DNA of 64,000 bases, taken from NCBI RefSeq assembly GCF_900115345.1, contig NZ_FOWC01000009.1, positions 62,001 through 126,000 of the forward strand. The letters are read 5' to 3'. Positions 16,978 to 25,697 of this stretch are shown in pieces. The notes under the pieces were generated by a model. That model was not told the DNA's origin. It did not search any database and saw only the letters and a program-made list of their open reading frames with translations. This DNA is from Amycolatopsis rubida (lineage in GTDB: Bacteria; Actinomycetota; Actinomycetes; Mycobacteriales; Pseudonocardiaceae). The position numbers and the translations under genes are program-made. Every line of letters begins with the position of its first letter. Position 1 is the first letter of the stretch.

Positions 16978-18033
16978 ATGCGTGCGGTCGTGATCGAAGA
17001 GTTCGGCGTGCTTCCCGAAGTGCGGGAAGTACCGGATCCGGCGACCCCCGACGGCGGGGTCGTCATCGCGGTCGAAGCGACCGGCGTGTGCCGCAGTGAT
17101 TGGCATACCTGGCAGGGGCACGACGAGGCGGTCCGGCTGCCGCACGTGGCCGGGCACGAGCTCGCGGGGCGGATCGTCGAGGTCGGCGCGGGCGTCGTGG
17201 GCTGGACGAAGGGTGACCGGGTCACCGTCCCGTTCGTGTGTGCGTGCGGCGTCTGTGCCCAGTGTGCCAAGGGCGACCAGCAGATCTGCGACGACGAGTT
17301 CCAGCCTGGCGCGACTCACTGGGGTTCGTTCGCCGAGAAGGTCGCCATCGAGCACGCGCAGACGAACCTGGTCGCGTTGCCGGACTCGATGTCGTCGGCG
17401 GAAGCTGCTGCGCTCGGTTGCCGCTTCGGGACGGCTTTTCGCGCAGTGTTGCGCCAGGGCGGCGTACGCGCGGGGCAGTGGGTGTCTGTGTACGGCTGTG
17501 GCGGCGTAGGCATCTCCGCGGTCCTCCTAGCGACTGCTGCCGGTGCGAAGGTGGTTGCGGTTGACGTCTCGCCGCAGGCGCGCGCCGCGGCCGAGCGGTC
17601 TGGCGCAGTGTTGAGCGTCGACGCCAGTGCGTTTGACGGGCCCGAAGAGTTGGCCGCGTACGTTCGTGAGCGCACTGACGGCGGTACGCACGTGTCGCTG
17701 GACTGCCTCGGCTCCCCGGCCACCTGTGCGGCTTCGGTGGGCAGCTTGCGCAAGCGCGGCCGGCACGTGCAGGCTGGATTGATGCCGCCCAGTCAGGGAG
17801 TGCCGCCGATTCCGATGCATCGCGTGGTCGGCGGCGAGCTGGAAATCGTCGGGATCCATGGCCTGCAGGCATATGAGTACCCCGAACTGCTCGGCGTGGT
17901 CGAGCGGTCCGGCATCGATCTGGCCGGGTTGATCGGCACACGGATCGGGCTGGACGGGGTGCCAGCGGCGCTCGCTGCGATGAGTGATCCGGTGCCTGCC
18001 CGGGCCGGGGTAACTGTCGTCGAGTTCGGGTGA
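16978..18033 (+). CDS. Zinc-dependent alcohol dehydrogenase (medium chain)
   Basis: This gene encodes 351 residues from ATG 16978 (MRAVVIEEFGVLPE). The catalytic zinc ligands are visible in GVCRSDWHTW (Cys near residue 38) and VAGHELAGRI (His-Glu near 61). The structural zinc cysteines are in CACGVCAQCAKGDQQIC near 87-103. The cofactor Rossmann motif is YGCGGVGISAVLLATAAG near 170. It belongs to the MDR superfamily and should oxidise an alcohol or reduce an aldehyde with NAD(P). The frame is open upstream to 16828, but the family starts at this Met. Confidence 0.92.
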   Translation: MRAVVIEEFGVLPEVREVPDPATPDGGVVIAVEATGVCRSDWHTWQGHDEAVRLPHVAGHELAGRIVEVGAGVVGWTKGDRVTVPFVCACGVCAQCAKGDQQICDDEFQPGATHWGSFAEKVAIEHAQTNLVALPDSMSSAEAAALGCRFGTAFRAVLRQGGVRAGQWVSVYGCGGVGISAVLLATAAGAKVVAVDVSPQARAAAERSGAVLSVDASAFDGPEELAAYVRERTDGGTHVSLDCLGSPATCAASVGSLRKRGRHVQAGLMPPSQGVPPIPMHRVVGGELEIVGIHGLQAYEYPELLGVVERSGIDLAGLIGTRIGLDGVPAALAAMSDPVPARAGVTVVEFG

Positions 18034-18209
18034 CGAGTGGTGACCGGCAAACACCCTGGGTGGCGAGTCCGAGTTGTAGCTGGCCAAGACCTGGCGGGAC
18101 CCGCGGCGGTGTGGAATTCTCCGAAGCTTGGCGGCAAGTGGCGAGGGGAACCCGCCGCAGGAGCGCCCGTCCGGGTGACTCCTGCGGCCACCGGCCGCGA
18201 GGCGGCGTG

Positions 18210-18833
18210 ATGGAGCTGCTGCCTCGTCCGCGCCGGGAAATCGCCCCGGGCGCGGTGCACGTCCCGGATTGGCTCACCGGTCAAGAACAACGCGACCTCG
18301 TCACGGCCTGTCGTGGCTGGCGCGGCTACCGGGCGACCCGGCTGCCGGGCGGCGGAGTGATGTCGGTGCGCACGGTCTGTTTGGGCTGGCAGTGGCGGCC
18401 GTACCGCTACGACCGGCTACGCGAGGACGGTTCGCCGGTGGAGCCGTTCCCGGACTGGCTGGCCGACCTCGGCCGCCGCGCGCTCGCCGACGCCTACGAC
18501 CGGCCAGCTGAGGACTATCAGCCCGACGTGGCGCTCGTGAACTACTACGACGCCACCGCGAAAATGGGCATGCACCAGGACAAAGACGAGCACTCGACGG
18601 AGCCGGTGGTCTCGCTGAGCCTCGGCGACACCTGCGTGTTCCGCTTCGGCAACACCGAGCATCGCAACCGGCCCTACACCGACGTCGAGCTGCGCTCGGG
18701 CGACCTGTTCGTGTTCGGCGGCCCGGCGCGGCTGGCGTTTCACGGGGTGCCGAAAACCCTGCCGGGCACGGCGGATCCGGATCTTGGCCTGACCGGGCGG
18801 CTCAACCTGACGGTGCGGGTGTCGGGGAGGTGA
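18210..18833 (+). CDS. alkB: AlkB-like 2-oxoglutarate/Fe(II) dioxygenase (DNA alkylation repair)
   Basis: This gene encodes 207 residues from ATG 18210 (MELLPRPRREIAPGAV). Motifs follow AlkB closely: the substrate lid region LPGGGVMSVRTVCLGWQW, the NYYDATAKMGMHQDKDEHS block giving the HxD iron pair, SLSLGDTCVFRFG, DLFVFGGPARLAFHGV giving the distal iron His, and RLNLTVR giving the 2-oxoglutarate Arg. It would remove methyl lesions from DNA by oxidative demethylation. The last 32 bases overlap the end of the convergent pxpC gene. Confidence 0.92.
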   Translation: MELLPRPRREIAPGAVHVPDWLTGQEQRDLVTACRGWRGYRATRLPGGGVMSVRTVCLGWQWRPYRYDRLREDGSPVEPFPDWLADLGRRALADAYDRPAEDYQPDVALVNYYDATAKMGMHQDKDEHSTEPVVSLSLGDTCVFRFGNTEHRNRPYTDVELRSGDLFVFGGPARLAFHGVPKTLPGTADPDLGLTGRLNLTVRVSGR

Positions 18834-19677
18834 ACCGGACCCGTTGCCCGGGCCGGAGCTGGGCGGCGAGATCCAGGTCGTCCTCGTCCACGACAGCGGC
18901 GACGGGATAGCCGCCGGTCACCGGATGGTCCGCCAAGAACAGGATCGGCACTCCGGAAGGCGGTACCTGGAGCGCGCCCGGCACAGCGGCTTCCGGGGCC
19001 AGTTCGCCGACGCGGGCGCGGGTCAGCGCGGGGCCGTCAAGGCGGACGCCGACGCGGTCGAGGTCGTGGGTCACGGCGTAGGTGCCAGCGAGCAAAGTGG
19101 ACAGTGCGGACGGAGTGAACCAGTCCAGCCGCGGCCCGGGCTCCAGGCGCAGCACGGGTTCTTCCGCAAGCCGGCGCAGCGGGGCGAGATCGACCCAAGG
19201 GTTGCTCTGTACCACCGAACCGATCGGCAGCGACATTCCCGCGGCGAGGACGGGCGGGCCGAGTTTGCCCAGGGTGTCGGTGGCTCGCGCGCCGAGCACC
19301 GGCGGTACGTCCAGGCCGCCGCGTACCGCGAGGTAGCTGCGCAGACCGAGCGACGCGACGCCGAGTTCGAGTTCGTCTCCAGGGCGCAGGATGATCGGCG
19401 CACCGACGGCGGCGGCCCGTCCGCCAGCGCGGATCGGCAGCTGGGCGCCGGTCACCGCGACGACGGTGTGCTCCGAAACCCGCAGCCGCAGGCCGCCGAG
19501 GGTGACCTCCAGCGCCGCGTGCGTTTCCGGATTGCCGACGAGCCGGTTCGCCAGCTTCAGCGAACCCCGGTCGGCCGCGCCGGACCGGCCGACGCCGACT
19601 GCCGCGTACCCGGGCCGTCCGAGGTCTTGCACGGTCGCGAACGGGCCGGGCGCGAGGATCTCGATCTTCCCGGTCAC
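18802..19677 (-). CDS. pxpC: 5-oxoprolinase subunit PxpC (biotin-dependent carboxyltransferase-like)
   Basis: This gene encodes 291 residues from GTG 19677 (MTGKIEILAPGPFATVQDLG), which overlaps the stop of pxpB (GTGA). GRPGYAAVGVGRSGAADRG and the region NPETHAALEVTLGGLRL are hallmark PxpC/KipA sequences. FLADHPVTGGYPVAAVV near residue 250 is the conserved C-terminal core. With PxpA and PxpB it makes the bacterial 5-oxoprolinase that hydrolyses 5-oxoproline to glutamate at the cost of ATP. It is the last gene of the operon MFS, DUF1445, pxpA, pxpB, pxpC. Confidence 0.93.
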   Translation of the reverse strand: MTGKIEILAPGPFATVQDLGRPGYAAVGVGRSGAADRGSLKLANRLVGNPETHAALEVTLGGLRLRVSEHTVVAVTGAQLPIRAGGRAAAVGAPIILRPGDELELGVASLGLRSYLAVRGGLDVPPVLGARATDTLGKLGPPVLAAGMSLPIGSVVQSNPWVDLAPLRRLAEEPVLRLEPGPRLDWFTPSALSTLLAGTYAVTHDLDRVGVRLDGPALTRARVGELAPEAAVPGALQVPPSGVPILFLADHPVTGGYPVAAVVDEDDLDLAAQLRPGQRVRFTSPTPAPSG

Positions 19678-20279
19678 CGAATCGCCTCGAACCGCACTCG
19701 GGTGCCCGGGACCAGCAGGTTCGGCTGCTCGCGGCCGACATCCCACACCTCGGCGTCGCTGTGGCCCAGCAGGTTCCAGCCGCCGGGCGACGGATGCGGG
19801 TAGACCGCGCTGTACTCGCCGGCGATCGCGACCGCGCCCGCGGGCACGCGCGTGCGCGGCGTGCTGCGGCGCGGCAGGTGCAACGCCGGGTCAAGGCCGG
19901 TCAGGTAGGCGAAACCAGGCGCGAAACCGCAGAACGCCGCGACGTAGGTGGCTGCCGAATGCCGTTGCACGATCTCGGAAACCGACAGTCCGGCAGCCTC
20001 GGCGACGTCCGTCAGGTCAGCGCCGTCATAGCGCACCGGCAGGGTGACGGTGTCCGCTGAGCGCTCGGAGACATCCACTGTGGACAGTGAAGCAAGCGAA
20101 CGAGCTAGCGTGGCCGAATCGGTGCGGGCCCGATCGAACCGGACCAGCAGGGTGCGTGCGGCGGGCACGAGTTCGACGACGCCTTCGGGCTGGGCGGCTT
20201 CGCAGGCCGCCTGGAACCCGAGTACGTCGTCGACCTCCACCAGCAACGCGGAACGGCCGTAGCGCAACACCGCGCTCAT
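19674..20279 (-). CDS. pxpB: 5-oxoprolinase subunit PxpB
   Basis: This gene encodes 201 residues from ATG 20279 (MSAVLRYGRSALLVEVDD). A GTG at 20288 that overlaps the pxpA stop is an alternative, in keeping with the coupled starts elsewhere in this operon. The family core HSAATYVAAFCGFAPGFAYL, the following GLDPALHLPRRSTPRTRVPA and GAVAIAGEYSAVYPHPSPGG are typical of PxpB/KipI cyclophilin-like proteins. It pairs with PxpC. In Bacillus the homologues were first described as regulators of a sporulation kinase, but the operon here supports the oxoprolinase role. Confidence 0.93.
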   Translation of the reverse strand: MSAVLRYGRSALLVEVDDVLGFQAACEAAQPEGVVELVPAARTLLVRFDRARTDSATLARSLASLSTVDVSERSADTVTLPVRYDGADLTDVAEAAGLSVSEIVQRHSAATYVAAFCGFAPGFAYLTGLDPALHLPRRSTPRTRVPAGAVAIAGEYSAVYPHPSPGGWNLLGHSDAEVWDVGREQPNLLVPGTRVRFEAIR

Positions 20280-20284
20280 CTGGC

Positions 20285-21034
20285 TCACACGAACGACCTC
20301 AGCACCACGCCGGATTCGGCGAGCAGCTCGCGAATCCGCCGGGCCAGCTCGACCGCGCCGGGCGTATCTCCGTGCACGCACAGGGAATCCGCCCGCAGCG
20401 TGAGCTTGCCGCCGTCAGCGTCGACGACCTCGCCGGTGGTCGCCATGGTGAGCGCTCGCGCGGCGACTTCGTCCGCGTCGTGCAGCACCGCACCCGGAAG
20501 CTTGCGCGACACCAAGCGTCCTTCAGGCGTGTACGCGCGGTCGGCGAACGCTTCTGCGTACGCAGGCACGCCCGCCGCTTGAGCCGCGCGCAGCATTTCG
20601 GAGTCTGGAGGACACAGCAATGCCAGATCGGTGTGGTAACGCCGTACGCCTTCGACAAGCGCAGCTGCCTGCTCCGGATCGACAGCTGCGGTGTTGTACA
20701 GCGCGCCGTGCGCCTTCACGTAACGCACGCAGCTGTGCGCCGCGCGCGCGAAGGCGTCGAGAGCGCCGATTTGGTACAGCACTTCGTCTGCGAGGTCTTC
20801 CGGCGCGATGTCGAGCGCGCGACGGCCGAAGCCGGCCAGGTCGCGGTAGCCGACGTGCGCGCCGATGGTGACGCCGCGTTCGGCCGCGCGTTCGCACACG
20901 CGGCGCATCACGTTCGCGTCGCCCGCGTGAAAGCCGCACGCCACGTTCGCGCTGGTCACGATGTCGAGCATGGCTTCGTCGTCGCCCATGGTCCAGGCAC
21001 CGAAGCCTTCGCCGAGGTCGCTGTTGAGGTCCAT
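20285..21034 (-). CDS. pxpA: 5-oxoprolinase subunit PxpA (LamB/YcsF family)
   Basis: This gene encodes 249 residues beginning MDLNSDLGEGFGAWTMGDDE, the invariant family start. The metal-site-like segments ANVACGFHAGDANVMRRVCE and GAHVGYRDLAGFGRR follow, with VKAHGALYN near residue 105. It acts with PxpB and PxpC in ATP-dependent cleavage of 5-oxoproline, a damage product of glutamine and glutathione. It starts one base after the stop of the DUF1445 gene, so the operon is tightly packed. The length is normal for the family. Confidence 0.95.
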   Translation of the reverse strand: MDLNSDLGEGFGAWTMGDDEAMLDIVTSANVACGFHAGDANVMRRVCERAAERGVTIGAHVGYRDLAGFGRRALDIAPEDLADEVLYQIGALDAFARAAHSCVRYVKAHGALYNTAAVDPEQAAALVEGVRRYHTDLALLCPPDSEMLRAAQAAGVPAYAEAFADRAYTPEGRLVSRKLPGAVLHDADEVAARALTMATTGEVVDADGGKLTLRADSLCVHGDTPGAVELARRIRELLAESGVVLRSFV

Positions 21035-21035
21035 G

Positions 21036-21830
21036 TCATCCCACCTGGTAATCGCGATCGGATTGGTCGGTCAAGAACATGTATCCGGGGGCGTGCGTGA
21101 CGGCGAACGGCGGACGCGACGCGATCAGCGCCGCCTGCGGGGTGACGCCGCAGGCCCAGAACACCGGCACGTCACCGGGTTCGGCGTCGACCGGATCGCC
21201 GAAATCCGGCCGGGCGAGGTCGGCGATGCCCAGTTCGGCCGGGTCTCCGACGTGCACCGGAGCGCCGTGCACCGCGGGCATCGCGGCGGTGATGCCTACC
21301 GCGTCCTCGACCAGGGTTTCCGGGATTTGCCGCATCGACACCACCATCGGGCCGCTCAGCCGGCCAGCCGGTTCGCACTGCCGGTTCGTCACGTACATCG
21401 AGACGTTGCGGCCCTGTTCCCCGTGCCGCAGCGGGATGCCCGCGGCGCGCAGCAACGTCTCGAAACTGAAGCTGCAGCCGATGGAGAACGCGACCATGTC
21501 ACTGCGCCACACCCCGGTGGCGTCGGTGATTTCGCGGGTCAGGGCACCGTTGTGCCAGACGCGGTAGCGCGGCAGATCGGTGCGCAGATCCGCGCCGGGA
21601 GCGAGCCGCGTGGTCGGATCGCCGGGTTCGCTGACGTCGAGCACCGGGCACGGCCGCGGGTTGCGGGAGCAGAACTCGCGGACGTCGCCGGCCCAGTCCG
21701 CGGGGACGGCGATCAGGTTCGTCTGGGCGTAGCCAGCGGACCAGCCGGTGGTCGGGCGTTCGGTGCCGGCCCGGAAGAGCGCGCGGGCCTCGGCCGGAGT
21801 GAGCGTCGAAGGATCGTAAGAAGTGGTCAT
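21036..21830 (-). CDS. DUF1445 family protein (putative hydro-lyase / D-glutamate cyclase type)
   Basis: This gene encodes 264 residues from ATG 21830, whose codon overlaps the stop of the MFS gene (ATGA). Signature stretches are RPTTGWSAGYAQTNLIAVP near residue 26, FSIGCSFSFETLLRAAGIP near 115, NVSMYVTNRQCEPAG near 142, and the end WACGVTPQAALIASRPPF. A mammalian DUF1445 homologue converts D-glutamate to 5-oxo-D-proline. That activity would link this gene logically to the 5-oxoprolinase genes it is coupled with. The exact reaction here is inferred from context. Confidence 0.88.
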   Translation of the reverse strand: MTTSYDPSTLTPAEARALFRAGTERPTTGWSAGYAQTNLIAVPADWAGDVREFCSRNPRPCPVLDVSEPGDPTTRLAPGADLRTDLPRYRVWHNGALTREITDATGVWRSDMVAFSIGCSFSFETLLRAAGIPLRHGEQGRNVSMYVTNRQCEPAGRLSGPMVVSMRQIPETLVEDAVGITAAMPAVHGAPVHVGDPAELGIADLARPDFGDPVDAEPGDVPVFWACGVTPQAALIASRPPFAVTHAPGYMFLTDQSDRDYQVG

Positions 21831-23086
21831 AACTCCACCAGTTCCTTGCCTCGCGTCTCCGGCAGGCCGAGCAGCGCCACCGCGGCGATCGCGTAGCCGA
21901 CCGCGCCGAGCACGATCGCGCCGCCCGCGCCGAGAAAGCCCACCACGGCGGGGAAAGCGGCACCGACCGCGCGGCCGAAGTTGTAGGTGAAGCCCTGTCC
22001 GGTGGCGCGCAGCTCGGTCGGGTACAGCTCGGCGAGGTACGCTCCGAAGCCGCTGAAGATCGCCGAAGTCGAGAAGCCGAGCGGGAAACTGATCAGCAGC
22101 ATCAGGCCGTTCGCGCCGTAGGGCAGCTGCACGAACAGCACGATCAGCAGTGCGGAAACGACGGAGAACAGCAGGAACGTCTTCTTCCGGCCGAGCAGGT
22201 CGGTGAGATAGCCGCCGCAGACGTAACCGATGAACGCGCCCGGGATCAGCAGCGCGAAGTAGCCGCCGGTGTTGACCACGGACAGGCCGCGGCTGCTCTG
22301 CAGGTACTTCGGCATCCAGGTGAACAGCGTGTAGTAACCGCCCTGGACGCCGGTGGCGAGGAGTGCGGCGAACACGGTGGTACGCAGGAGCTTCGGCCGG
22401 AAAATCCCGGCGAGTGAGCCTTTGACCTTCGCGGACACCCGTCGCGCGGCCGCCTCCGGCGCGTCCTCGACACTGCGCCGCACCCACAGCACGAGCAGCG
22501 CCGGAATCACCCCGACCCAGAACAGCACGCGCCAGGCGATGTCCTGGTCGAGCACGCTGAACAACACCGTGTAGACGATCACCAGCAGGCCCCAGCCGAC
22601 CGCCCACGCGCTCTGCACGAACGCCACCGTGCGGCCGCGGTACTTGGCCGAGCAGTACTCGGCGACCAGCGCGGCGCCCACCGCCCACTCGCCGCCGAAG
22701 CCGAGCCCCTGCAGGCCGCGGAAGATCAGCAGCGTCTCGAAGTTGGGCGCGAATCCGCAGAGCGCCGTGAAGATCGTGTACATCGCGATGGTCAGCTGCA
22801 GCGTGCGGACGCGGCCGATGCGGTCGGCGAGCACGCCGGCTCCGACGCCGCCGATCGCGGACACGACCAGCGTGACGGTGCTGAGCAGGCCCGCTTCGCC
22901 GGACGTGATGCCGAAGTAGGCGGTGATCGCGGCCAGGCCGAAGGGAAGGGTCTGGTAGTCGAACGAATCGAGGCCGTAGCCGCCGAACGCGCCGAGGAAG
23001 GCGCGGCGGCCCTTGTGGCCGAGCGAGCGATACCAGCCGAACGGGCGGGCCGCGTTCGCGGTGCCGTCGGCGACGTTGACGTTCAT
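21827..23086 (-). CDS. MFS transporter, likely carboxylate/5-oxoproline uptake
   Basis: This gene encodes 419 residues from ATG 23086 (MNVNVADGTANAAR), with GAGGTG five bases upstream. It has about twelve membrane helices. The conserved loop motif between helices 2 and 3 is GVLADRIGRVRTL near residue 85, and its counterpart is GGYLTDLLGRKKTF near 290. A substrate-class signature of aromatic/organic-acid symporters (GYGLDSFDYQTLPFGLAAIT) lies in helix 1. It is the first gene of the 5-oxoprolinase operon, so import of 5-oxoproline or a related acid is the sensible inference. Confidence 0.87.
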   Translation of the reverse strand: MNVNVADGTANAARPFGWYRSLGHKGRRAFLGAFGGYGLDSFDYQTLPFGLAAITAYFGITSGEAGLLSTVTLVVSAIGGVGAGVLADRIGRVRTLQLTIAMYTIFTALCGFAPNFETLLIFRGLQGLGFGGEWAVGAALVAEYCSAKYRGRTVAFVQSAWAVGWGLLVIVYTVLFSVLDQDIAWRVLFWVGVIPALLVLWVRRSVEDAPEAAARRVSAKVKGSLAGIFRPKLLRTTVFAALLATGVQGGYYTLFTWMPKYLQSSRGLSVVNTGGYFALLIPGAFIGYVCGGYLTDLLGRKKTFLLFSVVSALLIVLFVQLPYGANGLMLLISFPLGFSTSAIFSGFGAYLAELYPTELRATGQGFTYNFGRAVGAAFPAVVGFLGAGGAIVLGAVGYAIAAVALLGLPETRGKELVEL

Positions 23087-23151
23087 GGGGCACCTCACAA
23101 GGGGGACGAACTCATGGTGGCACGAGTCACATGGCCGCTACCGTACGGATC

Positions 23152-23190
23152 GTTCAACAATTCCACAAGTCTCTCATTTTATTGTTCATC
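23152..23190. promoter_or_regulatory. Imperfect inverted repeat in pxp/GntR divergent promoter
   Basis: GTTCAACAAT (23152-23161) and ATTGTTCATC (23181-23190) match as inverted arms at 8 of 10 positions with 19 bases between. The region is locally AT-rich and lies between the start of the MFS-pxp operon and the divergent GntR gene. It is a candidate binding site for the GntR protein. Confidence 0.45.
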
Positions 23191-23234
23191 GTCCGCTGGC
23201 TACGCTGGGCGACGTGGTCACCGACGGAGAGCCG

Positions 23235-23921
23235 ATGGGCCTGGAAGCGGATCGCGGCCTGCTCGGCCGGACGAGCACGGCGGAACGAGTCGCGGGCGTG
23301 CTGCGCACGCGCGTTTCAGAGGGGTACTTCCTGCCCGGGGTACGGCTTTCGGAGCAGGACATCGGCAGCGCGCTCGGGGTCTCGCGCAACACGCTCCGTG
23401 AAGCTTTCCGGCTGCTGACTCACGAACGGCTGTTGGTGCACGAGCTGAACCGTGGCGTGTTCGTGCGGGTGCCGAGCGTCGAAGACGTGCGCGACATCTA
23501 CCGCGTCCGCAAGATCATCGAATGCGCGGCGGTCCGCGACGTGACCGAGAAGCCGGCCGCGTACGAGAAGATCGCCAGCACGGTCTCGGACGGCGATCGT
23601 GCGGCGAAGCAGGCGCAGTGGCAGGACCTGGGCACCGCGAACATCCGTTTCCACGCGGAACTGGCGGCGCTCACTGGCAGCGAGCGCATCGTCGAGTTGA
23701 TGCAGGCGCTCGCCGCGGAGCTGCGGCTGGTGTTCCACGTGATGGCCGACCCGCGCCGTTTCCATGAGCGGTATCTGCCGCGGAACCACGAAATCCTGGA
23801 CGTGCTCGCGACCGGCGACGGGATCCGTACGGCGGAGATGCTCGCCATCTACCTCGACGACGCCGAAGCACAGCTGGTCGAGGCCTACGCGGAGTTGTCC
23901 GGGCTGGCCGAGACCCGCTGA
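23235..23921 (+). CDS. GntR-family (FCD type) transcriptional regulator
   Basis: This gene encodes 228 residues from ATG 23235 (MGLEADRGLLGRTSTAERV), with GGAGA just upstream. The winged helix includes LSEQDIGSALGVSRNTLREA and FRLLTHERLLVHELNRGVFV (residues 37-76). The all-helical FCD ligand domain follows (VEDVRDIYRVRKIIECAAV, and HAELAALTGSERIVELMQAL with a metal-type His). It is divergent from the MFS-pxp operon and probably represses or activates it in response to an organic acid. Confidence 0.9.
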   Translation: MGLEADRGLLGRTSTAERVAGVLRTRVSEGYFLPGVRLSEQDIGSALGVSRNTLREAFRLLTHERLLVHELNRGVFVRVPSVEDVRDIYRVRKIIECAAVRDVTEKPAAYEKIASTVSDGDRAAKQAQWQDLGTANIRFHAELAALTGSERIVELMQALAAELRLVFHVMADPRRFHERYLPRNHEILDVLATGDGIRTAEMLAIYLDDAEAQLVEAYAELSGLAETR

Positions 23922-24220
23922 GCGGTTCAGTCGAAACCGGCCGGTTTGTCCGGGAAGGCAGCGAGAATGGCCGTTCGGCCCTCCCTGGTGCCCGGGAGAC
24001 GCCACGGCGCACGCGGTCTGGCTACCTTCGGCAGTGGGCCGCGCGGAGCGTGCCGCCCCGGGCGTCGGGACCCCCAGCCGACGCGCGGAGGGCGGCCTAC
24101 GGCCGGGCGGCAGATCTTGGTTCCCGCCCGGCCCGCGCGGTGTCCGCGGCGGGCCGTGGCCACCGGGGGGAGGTTACGGCCCGCCGTGCTTCATTCGTCC
24201 ACGATGTCCATAGTGGACGG

Positions 24221-25438
24221 CTACTGGTTCACCGACCATTTCTGGTTGACGTTCCCGGTGCACGTCCACAGCTGCAGTTTCGTCCCGTTGGCGGAACTGA
24301 CCCCGGCGGCGTCGAGGCATTTGTTCGCGTGCGGGTTGACGATGTCGTGCGCGGCGGTCACGACCCACTGCTGTGCGTCGCTGTTGTTGCAGTCATACAT
24401 CTGGACCGGGGTGCCGTCGGCGGTGCCGGAGTACTTGACGTCCATGCACTTGCCGAGCGCGCGAATGGTCCCGTCGCCGCCGATGGTCCAGGCCTGCGCG
24501 GCGTTGCCGTTGCAGTCGGTGATCTGCAGCTGGGTGAAGTTCGCCGGATTGGCCCACGGCACGTCGACGCATTTGCCGCCGATGCCGATGATCCGGCCGC
24601 TTGACCCGCCGGTGCCGCTCGTGCTCACGTGCACGTAGTCGACGACCAGTTGCTGTGGGAACTGCGTGTTGCCGTCCGGATCGCCCGGCCAGTCGCCGCC
24701 GACCGCGAGGTTCAGGATCAGGTAGAAGGGATGGTCGAAGACCCAGCGGTTGCCGTTCAGATCGGCGGGGGTGCGGGTCTGGTAAGCGTTGCCGTCGACC
24801 GACCAGACAATCTTGTTCGGCGACCAATCGACCGCGTAAGTGTGGAAAGCGTCGGCGAAGACCGGCCCGTTGTACGCCGCGCCGATGCCGCCGGCTCCGG
24901 AGTAACCGGGGCCGTGGATCGTGTCGTGCACAGTGTTCGGCTCGCGGCCGATGTTCTCCATGACGTCGATTTCGCCGTCGTTGGGCCAGTTTCCGCCGCC
25001 GAGCATCCAGAACGCGGGCCACATGCCCTGGCCGCGCGGGATCTTCATCCGGGTTTCGGCGTGCCCGTAGGCCTGGCTGAACTTCCCGGCGGTGGTGAGC
25101 CGGGCGGAGGTGTACTGGCAGGTGCCGTACCAGCAGGTGTGGCCGGAGTTTTCGCGTTTCGCGGTGATCACCAGGTGGCCCTGGCCGTCGAGGGCGCCGT
25201 TCGCGGCTCCCGCGGTGTACCACTGGCGTTCGTGGTTGTTGCCGTTGTTGTCGCCGGTTTCGTAGGTCCATTTCGACGCGTCGGCGGCGGCTCCGGCGGG
25301 GCCGTTGAAATCGTCGGTGAAACTGTCGGCGGCTGCCGCCGTGGGCGGGGACAGGACGGCCGGAGCGGCCTGGAGGCCGAATGCCAGCAGCGCGGTCGCG
25401 GCGAGTGCGGTGGGGAGACGGCTGAGGAAACTGGGCAT
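24221..25438 (-). CDS. Secreted GH16 endo-beta-glucanase with ricin-B lectin (CBM13) domain
   Basis: This gene encodes 405 residues from ATG 25438, with GAGGTG seven bases upstream. It has a Sec signal peptide (MPSFLSRLPTALAATALLAF) cut near AAAADS. The GH16 catalytic domain spans about residues 42-270 and has the nucleophile/acid motif GEIDVMENIG. It is preceded by GMWPAFWMLG, as in beta-1,3-glucanases. After a Ser/Gly linker the last 125 residues are a three-lobe beta-trefoil with repeated QAW/QQW/QKW ends, each with a CVDV/CMDV/CLDA start. The enzyme should bind and hydrolyse laminarin-like or other beta-glucans outside the cell. It is a single gene. Confidence 0.93.
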   Translation of the reverse strand: MPSFLSRLPTALAATALLAFGLQAAPAVLSPPTAAAADSFTDDFNGPAGAAADASKWTYETGDNNGNNHERQWYTAGAANGALDGQGHLVITAKRENSGHTCWYGTCQYTSARLTTAGKFSQAYGHAETRMKIPRGQGMWPAFWMLGGGNWPNDGEIDVMENIGREPNTVHDTIHGPGYSGAGGIGAAYNGPVFADAFHTYAVDWSPNKIVWSVDGNAYQTRTPADLNGNRWVFDHPFYLILNLAVGGDWPGDPDGNTQFPQQLVVDYVHVSTSGTGGSSGRIIGIGGKCVDVPWANPANFTQLQITDCNGNAAQAWTIGGDGTIRALGKCMDVKYSGTADGTPVQMYDCNNSDAQQWVVTAAHDIVNPHANKCLDAAGVSSANGTKLQLWTCTGNVNQKWSVNQ

Positions 25439-25481
25439 GCGTGGGCACCTCGTTTTCGGGGAGGAACCTAGAGCGAGGGAG

Positions 25482-25508
25482 TGCTTTGTTGTGGCGGGCA
25501 ACAAAGCA
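25482..25508. promoter_or_regulatory. Perfect 10-bp inverted repeat upstream of GH16 gene, candidate operator
   Basis: TGCTTTGTTG (25482-25491) and CAACAAAGCA (25499-25508) are exact inverted repeats around seven bases. The element lies 44-70 bases upstream of the GH16 start in an otherwise gene-free 258-base divergent region. It is well placed for a repressor or activator site. It could also form a leader hairpin. Confidence 0.6.
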
Positions 25509-25697
25509 GGAGAAGTATGCCTGGTCTGGACCTCTGCGGCAATGGCCAAGGTCCTGCACGGACGGCCCGCGGGGTCACCTGGCCGAGGGTAAGGCTGTCC
25601 CCACCGCGGTGACGCCAGTCGGCACCATGGTTCGCCGGAAGCCCCCGTCCTACGTTCGGAAGTGCCAGCCGAGACCGAACGCAGGAGAGAGGCCGAC

